Of a stretch of 64,000 bases of DNA, positions 44,450 through 57,499 are shown piece by piece (the stretch's first letter is position 1; every line of letters begins with the position of its first letter). This DNA is from Sclerodactyla briareus. Taxonomy: Eukaryota > Echinodermata > Holothuroidea > Dendrochirotida > Sclerodactylidae. Location of the stretch: positions 408,001 to 472,000 of the forward strand of contig JAODTK010005905.1 of assembly GCA_026419785.1 (NCBI GenBank). The letters run 5' to 3'. Under the pieces are notes generated by a model. That model saw only the letters and a list, made by a program, of their open reading frames with translations, was not told the DNA's origin and did not search any database. Both the position numbers and the translations under genes were made by a program.

Positions 44450-44850
44450 TCTTGAAACGGTGAGGCCAAGTTTGAAAAAAAAATTGTATGTAGTATCAGG
44501 GTTGGGTGAACCCGATTGCCGGTGCTTGGGCGCAAAAACTCACTATAAGGAGGGTAATTGGCTTATTTTATAATATTCATTGTTTCAGTCGTTAGCAGAG
44601 TACAGATGAACAGTAATGCTAGGTGACTTGGGTGGCATGATAGGTGAAGGATATTGAGGCGATAAAAAACTGATCAGATTACAGCGTAAAATATGGCCTA
44701 ATTAAATTGTTAATGCATAATATGTGAAATTTCAAGGTCTATAAGCTTTTCCTGAAACTTGACAGTGAATATGGTGTAAATCCAGTCCCGAAATTCTTTA
44801 ACAGAGATTCAGGGTCAATGGAAGTCATTCAATTGTCTATGTGCGAAAAC
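44450..44850 (+). repeat. Family A fragment
   Basis: Carries 'tatcagggttgggtgaaccc', 'gaaacttgacagtgaatatg' and 'gattcagggtcaatgg'. Truncated by family B text from 44850. Confidence 0.5.
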
Positions 44851-45975
44851 CTTGTGAACACGATAAAGTCGCAGAATGGTGGGTCTGATCGGGTTCAAAT
44901 TTGGTGTGTAGCTTTTTTATTTTTTTTATGGGAGTACAGGACCCTATTGTTTTTTGGTATAATTTGGAGTGATTTGAGTAGAAAGAGAAAATTTGTGCAA
45001 AGTCAAATTTTGTTGGCCGATTTTGGCTTGTGAACCACGATAAGTCAACCCCACCTGGTGATGGATGAAAGCTCAAAATTCGTAATGTGTTGCCCTCTCC
45101 AGTACATGGACCCTATTGTTTTAGGGTCAGGTCCGAGGTTCATCTGAGGTCACCCAAGGGTCAAGTCGCAAACCTTGGTGAACACGATGAAGTCGGCAGA
45201 ATGGTTGGTCTGATCGGTGGGTTCAAATCTTGGTGTGGTAAGCTTCCTTATGGGGAGTACAGGAACCCAATTGTTTTTGTTAATGTCGGGGTGAATTTGG
45301 GTAAAAAATGAAAATTGGTGAAAAGTCAATAATTTGTGGCCATTTCGGCTTGTGAACACTCTAACTCGTCCCCCACCTGGATGGCTGAGAGGCTCAATAC
45401 TTGGTATGTGTTTAGCCACCCCATGATGAGGACGAAACCTCAATTGTTTTGGGGTCAATTCAGGGGTCATCTGAGGTACCCAGAGTTTTACAAAAGTCTG
45501 GTAACGCCTTGTGAACACGTATTGGTCCAGAATGGTTGGTCTGATCGGGGTGGTTGGTTGGTGTGTAGCTTTTCTTATGGGGGAGTAACAGGAAACCCTA
45601 TTCGTCTGGTATAGGGCCGGGGGCTGATTTGGGTCGAAAATAGAAAAATTGTGAAAAGTCAATAGTTGGTCCAATTATGGTGTGAACATGATAACTCAAA
45701 CCAACCTGAAGGATGAAGCTCTCACTTGGTAGTGTGTTCCTAAAAATGGTTAATGAACCCTATTGTTTTGAGGTCACATAGGTCAAAGTTCGAACTCTTT
45801 GAAATTAGTGGAGCTATCTTATCAAGAGTATAGAAACCTATTGGTTGGTAAAATTAATGAGAAATTGGTCAGACGTGGGTTTCCAACAATGAGCTGGTAC
45901 AATCTCCCATTCGTCTTGACGTCTGCTATGGGTCAGAAAGAGTCACGGAATCGCTAAGCCTTTTGGCTTTCTGGG
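44845..45975 (+). repeat. Family B tandem repeat, about three units plus tail
   Basis: 'aaaccttgtgaacacgataa'-type strings at about 44846, 45173 and 45507 give a period of about 330 bp. The tail from 45790 matches 38605-38760. The 174-codon minus-strand frame at 45150-45674 is repeat-derived. Confidence 0.75.
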
Positions 45976-46159
45976 TTATAAACTCGGGGTGTATGAGCCT
46001 GAGGTGCTGAAAATACAATCGTGACCACACGGGTAGTCAAGGAACGAAAAGAATCAAAACAGCATTCACATGAAAGTGTCCCCTAAGTCACCAAGGCTCC
46101 TTGTGATGATCTGAAGTGAAATATTATGAGCATTTATTTGGGTTTGAGCTTCAGCACCA

Positions 46160-46680
46160 TGGTGCTCTGTTTATTTTGAGATGCCGCGAACCGGTGAGCC
46201 AGGGCCGCTACCTCCGCGGCAGTCCCGGCCTCGGCTCCAGTGGAACTGTCGAGACCCGATCCTGATTGATCTCCACGTCCGGACGGTACTGGAACCGCTA
46301 CCTAATTAGCACCATATAATGTATTGCCACCCGTACTGATCATCATTGCAGGCTTATTGTGCGACTCAATAAAGAAATTGTCAACTTGTGCGCTGGTCCG
46401 GCAGCGCCTCTACCCCATACGTTCCGACTCCCAGGCCAGGACACGACGATCCGGGACCGAGAGAAAACGTAGCATTCCGGTCGTTTGTGCGGACCCATGG
46501 AGGTGCACTAAGCCGGAAAATGGAGCCGGTGAGCACGACCCAATGCTCGGAGCAGGAAATCTCGAGGTACATGGAGCTGTGAAACCCGGAATCGTGGAAC
46601 CTGGAGCCGCGGAGACCCCCGGGACACGTCAGGTCTATCGTTTCAGGCGGTGTTGGAGACAGCGCAAGCGAGGATAGTTT
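46160..46680 (+). other. Second GC-rich charged island
   Basis: Abrupt GC-rich segment with 'ccgggaccgagagaaaac', 'aaacccggaatcgtgg' and 'ggagccgcggagacccccgg', reminiscent in composition and wording of copy A 3040-4600. Frames of 117 (plus) and 113 (minus) codons overlap. A fragment of the same element type is plausible, but no clear alignment was found by eye. Confidence 0.3.
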
Positions 46681-47539
46681 CCCTCGCAGGATACATCGCA
46701 GCTCTATCGAACCGTTAACCAATCACACTAATGATAATAAACTCCATGTATGCAATAGCTGTAAGTTGCTAGCTCACGCATCTGACGATGATGCACTACT
46801 TTCAATGATTAAGCCCTGGAAACAACGTGCTCAGCACCACAACATTCAATATGCTCCCAGTTTTTGCTGGTAACACGCAGCAGACCCCCGGGACGTAATC
46901 ATTTGCGGTAAAATGGAATGATGAGTGTAAAAATAAAACCAGTTCGTAGTTTACAGGTGCGCATGCTCACACTGAACAGCGCTCAGAGGAATAGACAGAC
47001 CCCCCCCCCCATCGCGATATGGTTACGGCTATTCTTTAAAATGTCACGACTATTTGTAAAACGCATTAAATTACCCATCTTTTCTGATGTTATGTTGATA
47101 AGTACGGGGGGGGGGAAATCTGATGAAGTTTTGTTTGCAGAATTTACATTTTCTGCAAGGAGTTCGAAAGATTGTCTGCCACACTGTACGTCAACGTCAA
47201 AACTGCCATTGTTCCTCCTTGTGACCTTTGACACAATCTCGGAAGTTGCGATTCCCGTATTAACTGCAAGCTAGGGTTTTCAACTGCGGCCGTCTGCTTG
47301 TGTGCAGGGCTCTGGCCAATCGAGGTTAGGGTCGATCAATGGACACGTCTGGTTGCCTGCAGCTCAACAATGAGAGAACTTTGTCCTTTCTGACGATGGA
47401 TGGAAATGGCGAGTCAATGTGATGTGGATTCTCAGGGTATGATCATTGCGTGGGGTCCCAAACAATCAAAACACATTATGACATGAACTGGTCGTGAGGG
47501 TAGTTTAGCCCTCATTCACCAACCAACATGTTGAAAGCT

Positions 47540-48420
47540 GGATGTGATCGCCTCGTTTGAACTATGGTGTGGCACGTCAGCTCTGGATGTACGTATGTCC
47601 CGGATCTATCTCATTTCAGGATGAACTGTCAGTATTCCCAACAATGAACCCAAACAAATTCTTGACAAGCCACGACCTTCTCACTAAGTCTGTAAGACTC
47701 CGACCTGACACTGAATGTACAAATAGATCAGCTCCATTGGCGACGGTCGCTGTAGGTGGTAATACATAGGTTGGTGCACGGTTCCCATTTTGTCTGGCAG
47801 GGGCTTCAATGGACTAACAACGAAGCTAGTCATGAGATGTTAATAGGGCAAAGAATGATTACTTCTCAACACTCGTCCACAACTGCGGTACTGTCTCATA
47901 GAAAACTGTTTGGTGTTGTTAACCAATTGCTCTCCCGTGAAAGACAGATAGATCTACCATGTCTCCCTGTAGTCTCTCGTATGACTTTGACACTTATTCC
48001 AGAGACAGAAGGACCAAAGTTGATCACCCTCTCACAGTTCCATAACAATCTTGTAATGATTCAAGTGCCGTGGCGTAACTATAGTTCCATGACGCCGAGG
48101 ACTTGATTCAATTGTTTCCCACCACCATTACTGAAACTGATCTTTGCAAGCTTGTGTTGAGTGCGAACTTGTGTGGCCTTGACCCCATGCCACTGGCATC
48201 TATTAATCAAGCTTTCTATTTAGCGCCCTTAGCGATAATATGAAATCATCACAAATATACGTCTCTGGTTACTATAGTCCCTACTAGCTTCTAACATGCT
48301 TTGGTGAGACTGATTATTAGAAAGAATCTCTGCCAAGAATGTTTTAATAATTATTGTCCTATCTCCAATCTACCATTTGTAGCTAATTTGCTTGAAAAGA
48401 TGGTTTCTGACCAACTCTAA
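47540..48420 (+). pseudogene. LINE reverse transcriptase N-terminal fragment
   Basis: Decayed frames read KLFGVVNQLLSRERQIDLPC (about 47906-47965), CGLDPMPLASIN (about 48171-48210) and NYCPISNLPFVANLLEKMVS (about 48350-48405). 'K.LF..VN.LL', 'DP.P', 'N.RPISNLPF..KLLEK.V..QL' are the start of the RT domain of CR1/Jockey-like LINEs. The upstream 47557-47769 frame may be the same element. Several shifts and stops. Confidence 0.8.
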
Positions 48421-48559
48421 CTCTCAAAATAATATTCGTAATCCAACACCCTACAGTCTCTACGGCAAGGTTGCAGGGTTCGCCGCACTTACTCAGAGTC
48501 AGAATGACTCTCGATTCTCTGAACAACAGAAAGATCGTCATTGAGCAGAAGTCACTTTT

Positions 48560-49110
48560 AGTCAAATGGGGAAACTGAAAAACTAATATTTTGGTGCCAC
48601 TTGTAACTAATTTTGTGGACCCAATAACTTGACCCCACCTGGCTTGATCAAGCTCATACTTGGTATGTGGGTTCCCCATGGTGAGCACATGATTCCTATT
48701 GTTTGGGGGCTCAGGTCAAAGGGTCAGTTGAGGTTACTAGAAGTAAAGGTAAAACAAGTAGCCTCTGTCACCACCACCGTATAAGTCCAGGAATGTCTGA
48801 TCGGCGGGGTGGAATTTTGCAATACAGCTTTTTCAATGAAAAAAAAAAAAAAAAAAAAAAAAAAATAAAAAAAAATAGGGTTGTGTGTAGGGCAGGGGTC
48901 AATTTTAGTGAAAAATCATATTTTGGCAAATTTTAGCTTGTGGACAAATAACTAGACCCCCATACTTTGTAAGTTTGTTCCCCATGAAGATTACATGATC
49001 TCCTATTGTTTTGTGGTCAGGTTCAAAGGGTCAATCCGAGGTCAAACATAGGCCACCAGTCTGCAAACATGGTGGAACATGATAAGTCCAGATTTTTTTT
49101 TTCCATCGAG
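48560..49110 (+). repeat. Family B repeat with poly-A tract
   Basis: 'taacttgaccccacctggct', 'atacttggtatgtgggttcc', GGTCA block, 'tttttcaatg', then a long A run (48838-48880), then a second unit start at about 48950. Confidence 0.65.
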
Positions 49111-49775
49111 CTAGAGTTTGTTGTTCATCATCCCATCATTCTCATTCCGTGTAGTCTCATTATCATCATCAAGACCAGTTAACTCATGTTCCATGGCTGA
49201 CAATGGTTAGACGGAGGTCTCCTGACGGCAACCCGCATCCACTCTACCTATTCGGTGCAAGAGCATGTTCTCTACCTACTGCTGCAAGATCACTACGAAT
49301 AACCTCATCCCAGGTCTTCCGGTGCCTACATCTGCACGCTGGCATCCACCCTTATCCCCTTCGACTTCTGTAGCCCGTTTACTCATCCTGCATCATAAGT
49401 TATCAAAAATGGGTCAAGGAATCCTTAAGCCTTTCGGCTTCTAGTTTGGTAAAGTTTCGGCTTGAGTCGGACATGCCTGGTCCATTCAAATTCAAACCTG
49501 CTGCATGTGTTTCCCGTGAGTTTCACTAGTGCAAGTTATATTGTATGACTTTTGTTGTGTATATATGTATAATGTGTTTGCGGCCTATGTTGTACCGAGC
49601 ACATGCAATGATGGTTAGGTGTGAATTGTGCATGATGCTATAAGCACACAGTAGGGCTATCATTGTATCTGTATTCACTCAGGCACAGTGCTAGTGCATA
49701 ATCCACAATAGTAATTAATATCATCAATCTCTTGTCGTTGATGATCCTGACCACTCTCAGATATTATTAAATAAT

Positions 49776-50624
49776 TATATCCCCACTTCGGGGAATTATG
49801 GTTTTTGCTTCGCCGCCGCCGCATCCGTCGCCGCCGCCGCGTTTCTAGTTATAGTGCACTAACTCTCCAACACTTTGCCATTGAGCCGGAAACTGGCACA
49901 CATGTCCGCCTTTAGTGAAATCTCGGAATGAGTTCGAAAGTGCGCGTCGCCACATGAAAGGGATCCGCTATTTGAATAATTTCCACGATTGGAATATTTT
50001 CCCGTTAGAGCAATAACTTTTAACGCTTGCTCCGATTGATCTGAAAATTGGTACACTTGTTCCCCCCCACCTAGTGAAATCTCGGATGAGTTGGAAGTAA
50101 GTGGCATCGCTGCAAGATGGGGGAGGCCCTAATTTGCATTAATTTTCGCACATTTTCAAGTAGTCGGATTTGACCGAAACTTGGTGGGTAGGGACTATAG
50201 TTGATCCCGGGAAAAATGTGGAGGTTCATTTCAAGGTCATCAAAAGTCAAATTTGTAAATGATGCGATTTTCCAAACTGTGCATATTTGACCGAAACTTG
50301 GTGGGATGAAACTATAGTTGAATCGAAAAATGTGGAGGGCATTTCAAGTCATCGGAGGTCAAACTTGCAAAATTTATGCATTTTCAAACTTGTCGGATTT
50401 GAACGAAACTTGGTGGATGGGGGGTACAAGTGTTCCTCACAAAGTTAAAAGTCATTTCAGGCCATCATGTGTCAAATTCGTATAATTCATGTGCCTATCA
50501 AAACACCATGGATATGACAAAACTTGGTGGATGAATTAAGTTTATCTTGGTTCCTGAGCAAAATGGGGGTCTTAATGGGGTGTTAGATACCTCTTCCCAA
50601 TGATGCTCAAAAAGTGGGGATATA
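49776..50624 (+). mobile_element. Inverted-repeat element with GCC-trinucleotide segment
   Basis: TATATCCCCACTT (49776-49788) and AAGTGGGGATATA (50612-50624) are exact inverses, 849 bp apart. Near the left end is a ccgccgccgcatccgtcgcc run (49811-49840). The interior has repeated 'tttgaccgaaacttggtggg' phrases. The pair of 'agtgaaatctcgga..gagtt' segments at 49913 and 50081 shows an internal duplication of about 170 bp. No coding. Confidence 0.7.
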
Positions 50625-50929
50625 CACGTGGCGGTTTACCCGCCCTCACATGTCTATTTATTATTTGCTCATGCATATTGAGGGAGTTTTGTTTCGTTCA
50701 TTGAAATAGCCCCCCCCCCTCCTCCACTCTACCTCTTGAAAGGCAGGAAGCCTTATTAAAATAAGTAGCTTACCAATTAGCCTTTGGCAGCCCCGTCCAT
50801 TCAATCCTTCAATTTGTTTATATCATCCTCTATTGTGCCTGGCAGCATCAAGCTCAAGCCGGAGGGAGATGATACTTCCTCTTGGCAGCAGGGGGAACCG
50901 TTGTGTGCAGGGTTACCAGGTCAATGACC

Positions 50930-52620
50930 AAATTCTAATGCAACTCTCTACCAGTGTGTGAATGTGCAGGTCCTGGCCCTAGACTTTTTTGGCACATATT
51001 TAAAAAGGTAGGTATTTGAAACAGTCGTTGCTGAAGCAAATGACTATATCTAATGCACTCTCTTATACCAGTGTATCATGCTACAGTCTGGACCTATACT
51101 TGGGCCGTGATAAAAGGAGTATTGAACAGGTGTGACAGGTCCAAATGATATAAGCTAATGCATCTCTACCATTGTGTGATGCTGCAGAGTCGGCCCCGTC
51201 TTTTCTGTTTTGTCTGCCACCCCCTGTATTGCCCCATGATAAAAGGTAGATATTGAACAGGTGGTGAAGGTCACATGACTATAATCTATGCAAGCTTCTC
51301 TACCAGTGTATCATGCCTACAGTCCTGGCCCTATATTGCCCATTGATAAAAGGTAGGTATGAACAGTGTGAAGTCACATGACTATAATCTAATGGCCCTC
51401 TATCAACTTCCAGTCGTTATCATGTCTACAATGTCTGGCCTCCTATATACTTGGTGCCCATGATAAAGTAGAAAGTTCAACAGGTAGGGAGGTTTACAGG
51501 TCACATGGCCATAATCTAATGCACTCCTCTCACGCAGTGTGTAAAGCTGCGTCCTGGCCTATACTTGGCCCATAATAAAAGGTAGGTATTTGAACGGTGT
51601 GAAGGTCACATGAACTATAATCTCATGCACTCTATACCATTGTATCAAGCTACAGTCCTGGCCCTATACTTAGCCCATGATAAAAGGTAGGAAGTTGAAC
51701 AGGTATGGAGGTTTACAGGTCACATGACCATAATCTAATGCACTCTATACTCATTGTGTGCATGCTACAGTCCTGGGCCTATCTTGGCCCATGATAAAAG
51801 GTAGGTATTTTAAGCAGGTGTGGAGGTTTGCATGTCACATGACTATAATCTACTGCACTCTATACCATGTTTGATGCTACAGTCCTGCCCTAGACTTGGC
51901 CCATGATAAAAGGTAGGTATTTGAACAGGTTTGAAGGTCACAGACTAAAATCTAATGCACTCTATATACCAGTGTATCATGCTACAGTCCTGGCCCCATA
52001 CTTGGCCCTGATAAAAGGTAGGTATTTGAACAGGTGTGAAGGTCACATGACTATCTTCTAATGCCTCTATACCAGTGTATCATGCTACAGCCTCGGCCCT
52101 ATACTTGCCCGTGATAAAAGGTAGGTATTTAACAGGTGTGAGGCACATGATATATTCTACTGCACTCTATACCAGTTATCATGCTACGTCCTGGGCCTAT
52201 CTTGGCCCATGATAAAAGGTAGGTATTTGAACAGGTTTGAAAGGTCACATTACTATAATCTAATGCACTCTATACCAGTGTATCATGCTACAAGTCCTGG
52301 GCCTATCTTGGCCCATGATAAAGTAGGTCTTTTGACAGGTGTGAAGGTCCACATGACGATAATCTACTGCACTCGTCTCTACCATTGTGTGATGCTGCAG
52401 TCCTGGCCCTATACTTGGCCCATGATAAAAGGTAGTATTTGAACAGGTGTGAAGGTTCCCATGACTATAATCTAATGCATCCTCTATACTCATGTATCAT
52501 GTCCTGGCCATACGACCTTGGTCCACGATGAGAGGGTGTATAGATTCAAAATGGTTGAACTGGTGGTGCGTCACATGACCCATAACCTAATAGCACTTCT
52601 TAACAAGTGTCCGAAATGCT
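50930..52620 (+). repeat. Minisatellite, period about 107 bp, around 15 units
   Basis: Repeating unit with ordered segments 'cccatgataaaaggtaggta', 'tttgaacaggtgtgaaggtc', 'acatgactataatctaatgc', 'actctataccagtgtatcat', 'gctacagtcctggcccta'. Unit lengths vary by a few bases through indels. The first and last units are the most diverged. Open frames on both strands are fortuitous. Confidence 0.9.
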
Positions 52621-54170
52621 GCAGTTCTGCCCCCTAGATTCAGTCCACCAAAAAACTTGGGTGATTGAGATGGGTGTGTGCAGGTCACTGGTCACATGGG
52701 CATCAATCCCCTGGGGGTGACAGGGAGGACATGTCCTCCCCCACTTATTGATCTGCATGAAGACGAAATCATGTCCGTTTACACAGTACATACGTATTCG
52801 TTAAGTGGTCTGTGTGGGATGAAAAATATTGAGAAAGCAGCCTCGCAAAGACTCATAAAGAAAAAAAAAAAAAGCAGTGGCCAGAAACTGATTGTCACAA
52901 ATTTCGCTGCGCCGTGCGTCGCAAACGAACATGCAAACGTTGTTTCTATAGTGTCGTGATCGAGCATTTTGAAGGCATATCCTGGCAATATGAGCTTTCA
53001 CGCAAGTTTCTCACCTATAACAAAGTGGGGGGACTATTCTATTTAAACAAAGGTAGGTTCACAATAAAATGTCCATTGATAAAATTTAATTCACAATAAA
53101 TGTCGCATTGGTTAATAACACAAGCGGCGTTAGCATTCGAGGTGGAAGAGGATCAGACTGCTCCAACACATTATGGAACTAAGTTTACAGATCGACGAAC
53201 AACCGCTTGGCAAGATGGCACAATTCGGGCATACAAACCTGCCAAGGTGGATAAATTGCCCCAAATGTCAGCAGATGCGATTTGTCCTTGTAGAAAGGCT
53301 GATGATTTCAGAAAAAAAAATTTGGTCAATCTTGGTCAAATTTGGACGATGTGAGTTTACTCGATGTCCGAGAAATATGCAAATTTTGTTCTTTTCGGTA
53401 TTCCTGATAAGTGTTTCGCTGTCAGTACTGTAGACCGCGTGCACGATAGCTATGAGATCCGTGCAAAATATTTTGGTGCAATTGCTGGGACATATTTACG
53501 AATTTCTAGCCAGCTGGAGCAGTGATATACGATGGCATGCAATTGAACAATATATATCTTGCATTAATTTCAACGAGAACAGGCCATGGCATGGTCCGGA
53601 ACGAGACAGCAAAAAAATTGTGGAGTGCGTCGAGATATTTCTCCTGTGAGCGCTGATAGGAATGAAGATGCTAGGTTAACAAAACCCAGGCAAGAAATGG
53701 ATCATTTCTAGCAAAGATGAGAAGCATTTTTTTTTTTTAAAAAGGCTATACCAGGAAAACTGAGTGAATTTTGACTTTTGCTGTGTTCTACCTTAATGGA
53801 TTGCAACAAATTCAAAACAATTGGTGATATTCAGTCAAAAGTTTCTGTCGAAGAAAGAGTCGAGACAAAACGAAAATTTATAACCTGGGTTCTTTAGAAT
53901 GGGCAAACCGGTCTGACTTCAAGGTCTTCCTCTAGACCCCAACTGAAGGCTGGGTCCCATGGAAGGTAGGATTCAGGCCATTAACAAAAGAAGAGAACTA
54001 ACTGCCCTTGTGCGGTCAACACATCTGCACCCAAAAAATCACATATTAGAGCATGGCTTGCACCTAAAGCCAAACTTTTCAAAGGGGTGGGTAAACCCTG
54101 ACAGACCCTCTCACAGGGCTAATAATGTTAGCCCCTCGCATAGTCAGAAAATGTATTAATCACGCTGCCG
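52621..54170. other. Unassigned stretch
   Basis: Holds an A-tract (52860-52873) and frames of 61-93 codons in several directions, none recognised. No repeat family noticed. Confidence 0.4.
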
Positions 54171-54289
54171 ACCAGAGGTTAAAATCATTACTCATTTGCT
54201 AATATTTGCATATTTAAGGAACATTGGCCTAGAAGCTGGTACAAGATATTCTTGATCGGTGAGATGCATGGTGATGCAGTTCCAGCATT

Positions 54290-55690
54290 TTATATCATAA
54301 AGAAGTGTGTGTATAGCACGGGGTTGGGTGTACATGATTGATTAGATTTGGTTTCAAAGTTGGGTAATAAGCTCATTTATGTAATTCATTTGTTTAGGCT
54401 AGTTAGCAAGATTATGCAAAGAACTATGTGCTCAGTGATTTGGCATCGGGTTTGGCATGTAGGACCGGCGGACAGGTAGATGAAATGAGTAGTTCTCAGG
54501 CCGAAAAATGGGATGGAAGTGGTTTATTATTTGCATAATTTATGCAAAATTTTCAAGTTGTCGGATTTTCAGAAACTGGTGGATGTGTCCACCATGGTTA
54601 CCAAGAGATTTAAAAGTGAAGTCGGGGTCAATGGAGGTCATTAGGGGGTCTAATTTGCATAATTTATGCAATTCTAGAAAAGTTTGATGGATTTCTACAA
54701 AACTTGTTAGATGTAAGCCACCTTTGATCCTGATATTTTAAAGGTACAGCGGGGGTCAGCAGAGGTCATGGTATGTGACTAATTTGCATAAGTGATTTCC
54801 AATTTCCAATCGGTAAGATTTCGCCAAAAATCAGTAGGTAGACCTGTTAACATTTTGGATCTGAGGGTGGATGTTCATAAATGTGATTGAATTCCATCAT
54901 TAATAGCTAATGTTAGAATTAAGACTGAGGAAAAAAGTAAACCATAGGTCCCGTGGAAACAAGGTTGTGATGTTATAAGCTGCCCACAAGCAGACCCACT
55001 CTTACCAACCAATTTAATTAGGATTAGACCTACAAAAAACTCTGTAAACATGTTTCTTTCCTCTCTTCTTAGCTGGGGACGTGTTCCCAGGAAATGGTCT
55101 GTGAGTGTGTTGCTATACATGTCAAATATATGTCAAAAAAAGGCAATTCAAGAGTAGGGACAAATGGGAGATTTCTAGAGATATATTTTGGGACATCTGA
55201 CGTGCGTGGGGATAGGTTGTTGGTGTGTGGGGGGAGAGGGAAGGATGTTTTCGGAATGGCAGGGGGGGGTGGGGGCGGGATGGCATGTCTTGGCCGGCTT
55301 GGAAAAGGCATGGAATAATGAAGGAAATTTGGATTTTAAAAAGGCAGAAGAAGTTCCGGGCTGCTAAGAGGATTTGGAACATTTCAATTTGGTTTTGGGG
55401 TCAAAGAGTGAGTTGACTGAAGCGAATTTCATTCAAATTTTGGGTATTTTTGGAGGAATAGTTGGAGGGGCAGAAGAAGAAAAAAAAATTAAGAGGACTT
55501 TTGTATTAAGAGTAAATCTTTATTGGTCAGTTATTTAGGAATTTTTAGTATTTTTTGTGTTTATCTCTGAAATGAGTGATGTTTCGTTTTGACAGTGACC
55601 TTGGTCGCATGGAACTTTGGTTGTTCGTGTAGTATAAACAAACCATGATACGGCGCAACCAGGCGAGACACTTTTTGGCGATCGCCATGT
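54290..55690 (+). repeat. Family D repeat, copy 2
   Basis: Parallels 8521-9790: 'aggtagatgaaatgagtag', 'gtctaatttgcataatttat', 'gtgattgaattccatcatta', 'gctgcccacaagcagaccc', 'gaacatttcaatttggttt', ending 'aaccaggcgagacacttttt' and ggcgatcgcc. A G-rich run at 55261-55276 falls in a segment unique to this copy. Confidence 0.65.
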
Positions 55691-55699
55691 TTCTATTCC

Positions 55700-56560
55700 C
55701 GATGAAGTTTGTGCAGTAGAAACAAGGTCACCAGAGGTCATTGTAATGTGACTAATTTGCAATTTGAGTCATACAATTTATGGCATAATTTATGCAGATT
55801 TAGAAGTTTAGTTGAATTTCCATGGAACTTCGTGGAGATGGTAAAGCACACCTCAATCTGATCAATTTAACAACAGTGTCAATGTCACTGAAGGTCCTTT
55901 AATGTGACTAATTTGCATAAATTATGCGATTTTTTCAAAGTTTTGGTAAAAAGGTCATGACGAAATGAGGGCTGTTAGGGTTGTCGTAGAGATTTGTCAT
56001 AGTGATTTTTTGGATTGGGTGGATCAAACAACATCGAATGGCAAGGTCAAAGGTCCAAGGTGAAATCTTGGAAAAATGTGCTTATTTCGGAGTTATAGGA
56101 CAAAGAACTAAAAACTTTCAATTTTTTTTGGATCTGTGGATAGAAGCTCTGGTGTGCTACAAGACAAAACCAACTCTCACTTCAATCGGACACCTGGTTC
56201 AGTTTAAAGGGGTCAAAGATTGGTTTTTATACCTTTTGGGGGATAGCAACATTGGGTGTTGTGTGTATCTGATCACCCAATACTTTTAGGGCTTGGGGCA
56301 TCAATGGAGGCAAGCATTTCCCATAAAAAACGTCAATGTCATCAAAGTCATTCAAGGCACACAAACGCCCAATAACACATGTTTCTGCAATATTTCTAGT
56401 GACTGTATGCAATATGGCTGAAATTTTGGACATGCTGCATCTTATTCAAGGTAACATTGTTCCCCATAAAACCCTTATGTCATCAAAATTCATTCAGGTC
56501 ATCTTATGGACAAAACTGTCCCAATAATGGACATTTGGTGCCTTCAAGCGGTTGAGGGGT
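55700..56560 (+). repeat. Family C repeat (GGTCA-rich)
   Basis: 'aatggcaaggtcaaagg', 'aaaaatgtgcttatttcgga', 'cacctggttcagtttaaagg', 'catgctgcatcttattcaag'. Parallels 12946-13570 and 34960-35760. Confidence 0.65.
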
Positions 56561-57480
56561 TGGTGTGTTGGTTTTGTGCAACCTCTAGAGACTGTTATCT
56601 ACCTATTCACAGAATGGTATAGTTCTTGGGCACCCTAGCTGGCATGGCATGATGCTGATATCACTATTATTAAAGCATGCTATTAATAACAAGATGTTGC
56701 AGAATATCTCTACTTGGAAGTTTTACTCTTTACTTACTCATTTAAAACCCCTTAGTTTCCATGTTATTTGCATTCATCTAAACTAGTATTATTCCCTATC
56801 TGTAACAGACAGAGATTTCATTTATTGTCCAAACCTGCCTTTTTACCTTGAGCGTACTTGTCCACTTGGGGGGTGTGTTTTGTCTTTTTTTTTGCCTTCC
56901 ATCACCCTCCTTCTGGGCCCCCCTACACTGACATAAATTTATAAACACTGGGCATGCTGACTCAGTAACTGTGCAAATTAATATTTACTAGAGCCTCGTT
57001 TAATGATGTTTTTTTTTTGGTTTTAAGGGTTTGATTTTTTACCCTACATTAGTTTGTACCGCAGTGTCATTATAGGCAGCTACGGGCACGAGGACTCACA
57101 TAATTCAGGAGGTTGGATTAGACTGTCCCCACGAACAATTTAAAGCCACTCAATGAGAAATTTTTTTTTAGTTCATGGCCACCGTTGTGTGTTTTGTTGA
57201 ATTACTTGTTTCTCAAATGTGTTTGGGTTTTGCAGGAGCCTTAGTGTCCAGTGGCCATGGTCTGCATTCCATTATCATGGGAATGCACTTTTGAGCGTGA
57301 GGGCAGGGCAGCCCGAGCAATGTCAAAATTCTTGAGGACCTTGCTTGGCTGAGCCAGGTCAAGTCAATGAATCCTGTTGGCAGAAAAACGTATCAAAAGA
57401 TAAATTTGGTAGTTTAGCCCCCCTCCCTCCAGTCCATCCGCCCCAGACCCACCTCTTTTTTCTTTTCGTGATGCCTCCGA
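56561..57480. other. Unassigned stretch
   Basis: T-rich runs at about 56886-56893 and 57009-57019, and no gene recognised. A tttgcag followed by an open triplet run at 57237 resembles an acceptor, but no product is recognisable. Confidence 0.4.
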
Positions 57481-57499
57481 CTGATGGTCTGAGCACATT

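Noticed and set aside
45150-45674. 174-codon minus-strand frame
   Set aside because: Falls wholly within tandem family B units. The same sequence in other units is closed by stops.
50930-52620. CRISPR-like array
   Set aside because: Units are about 107 bp and repeat along their whole length without unique spacers, in eukaryotic DNA. It is a minisatellite.
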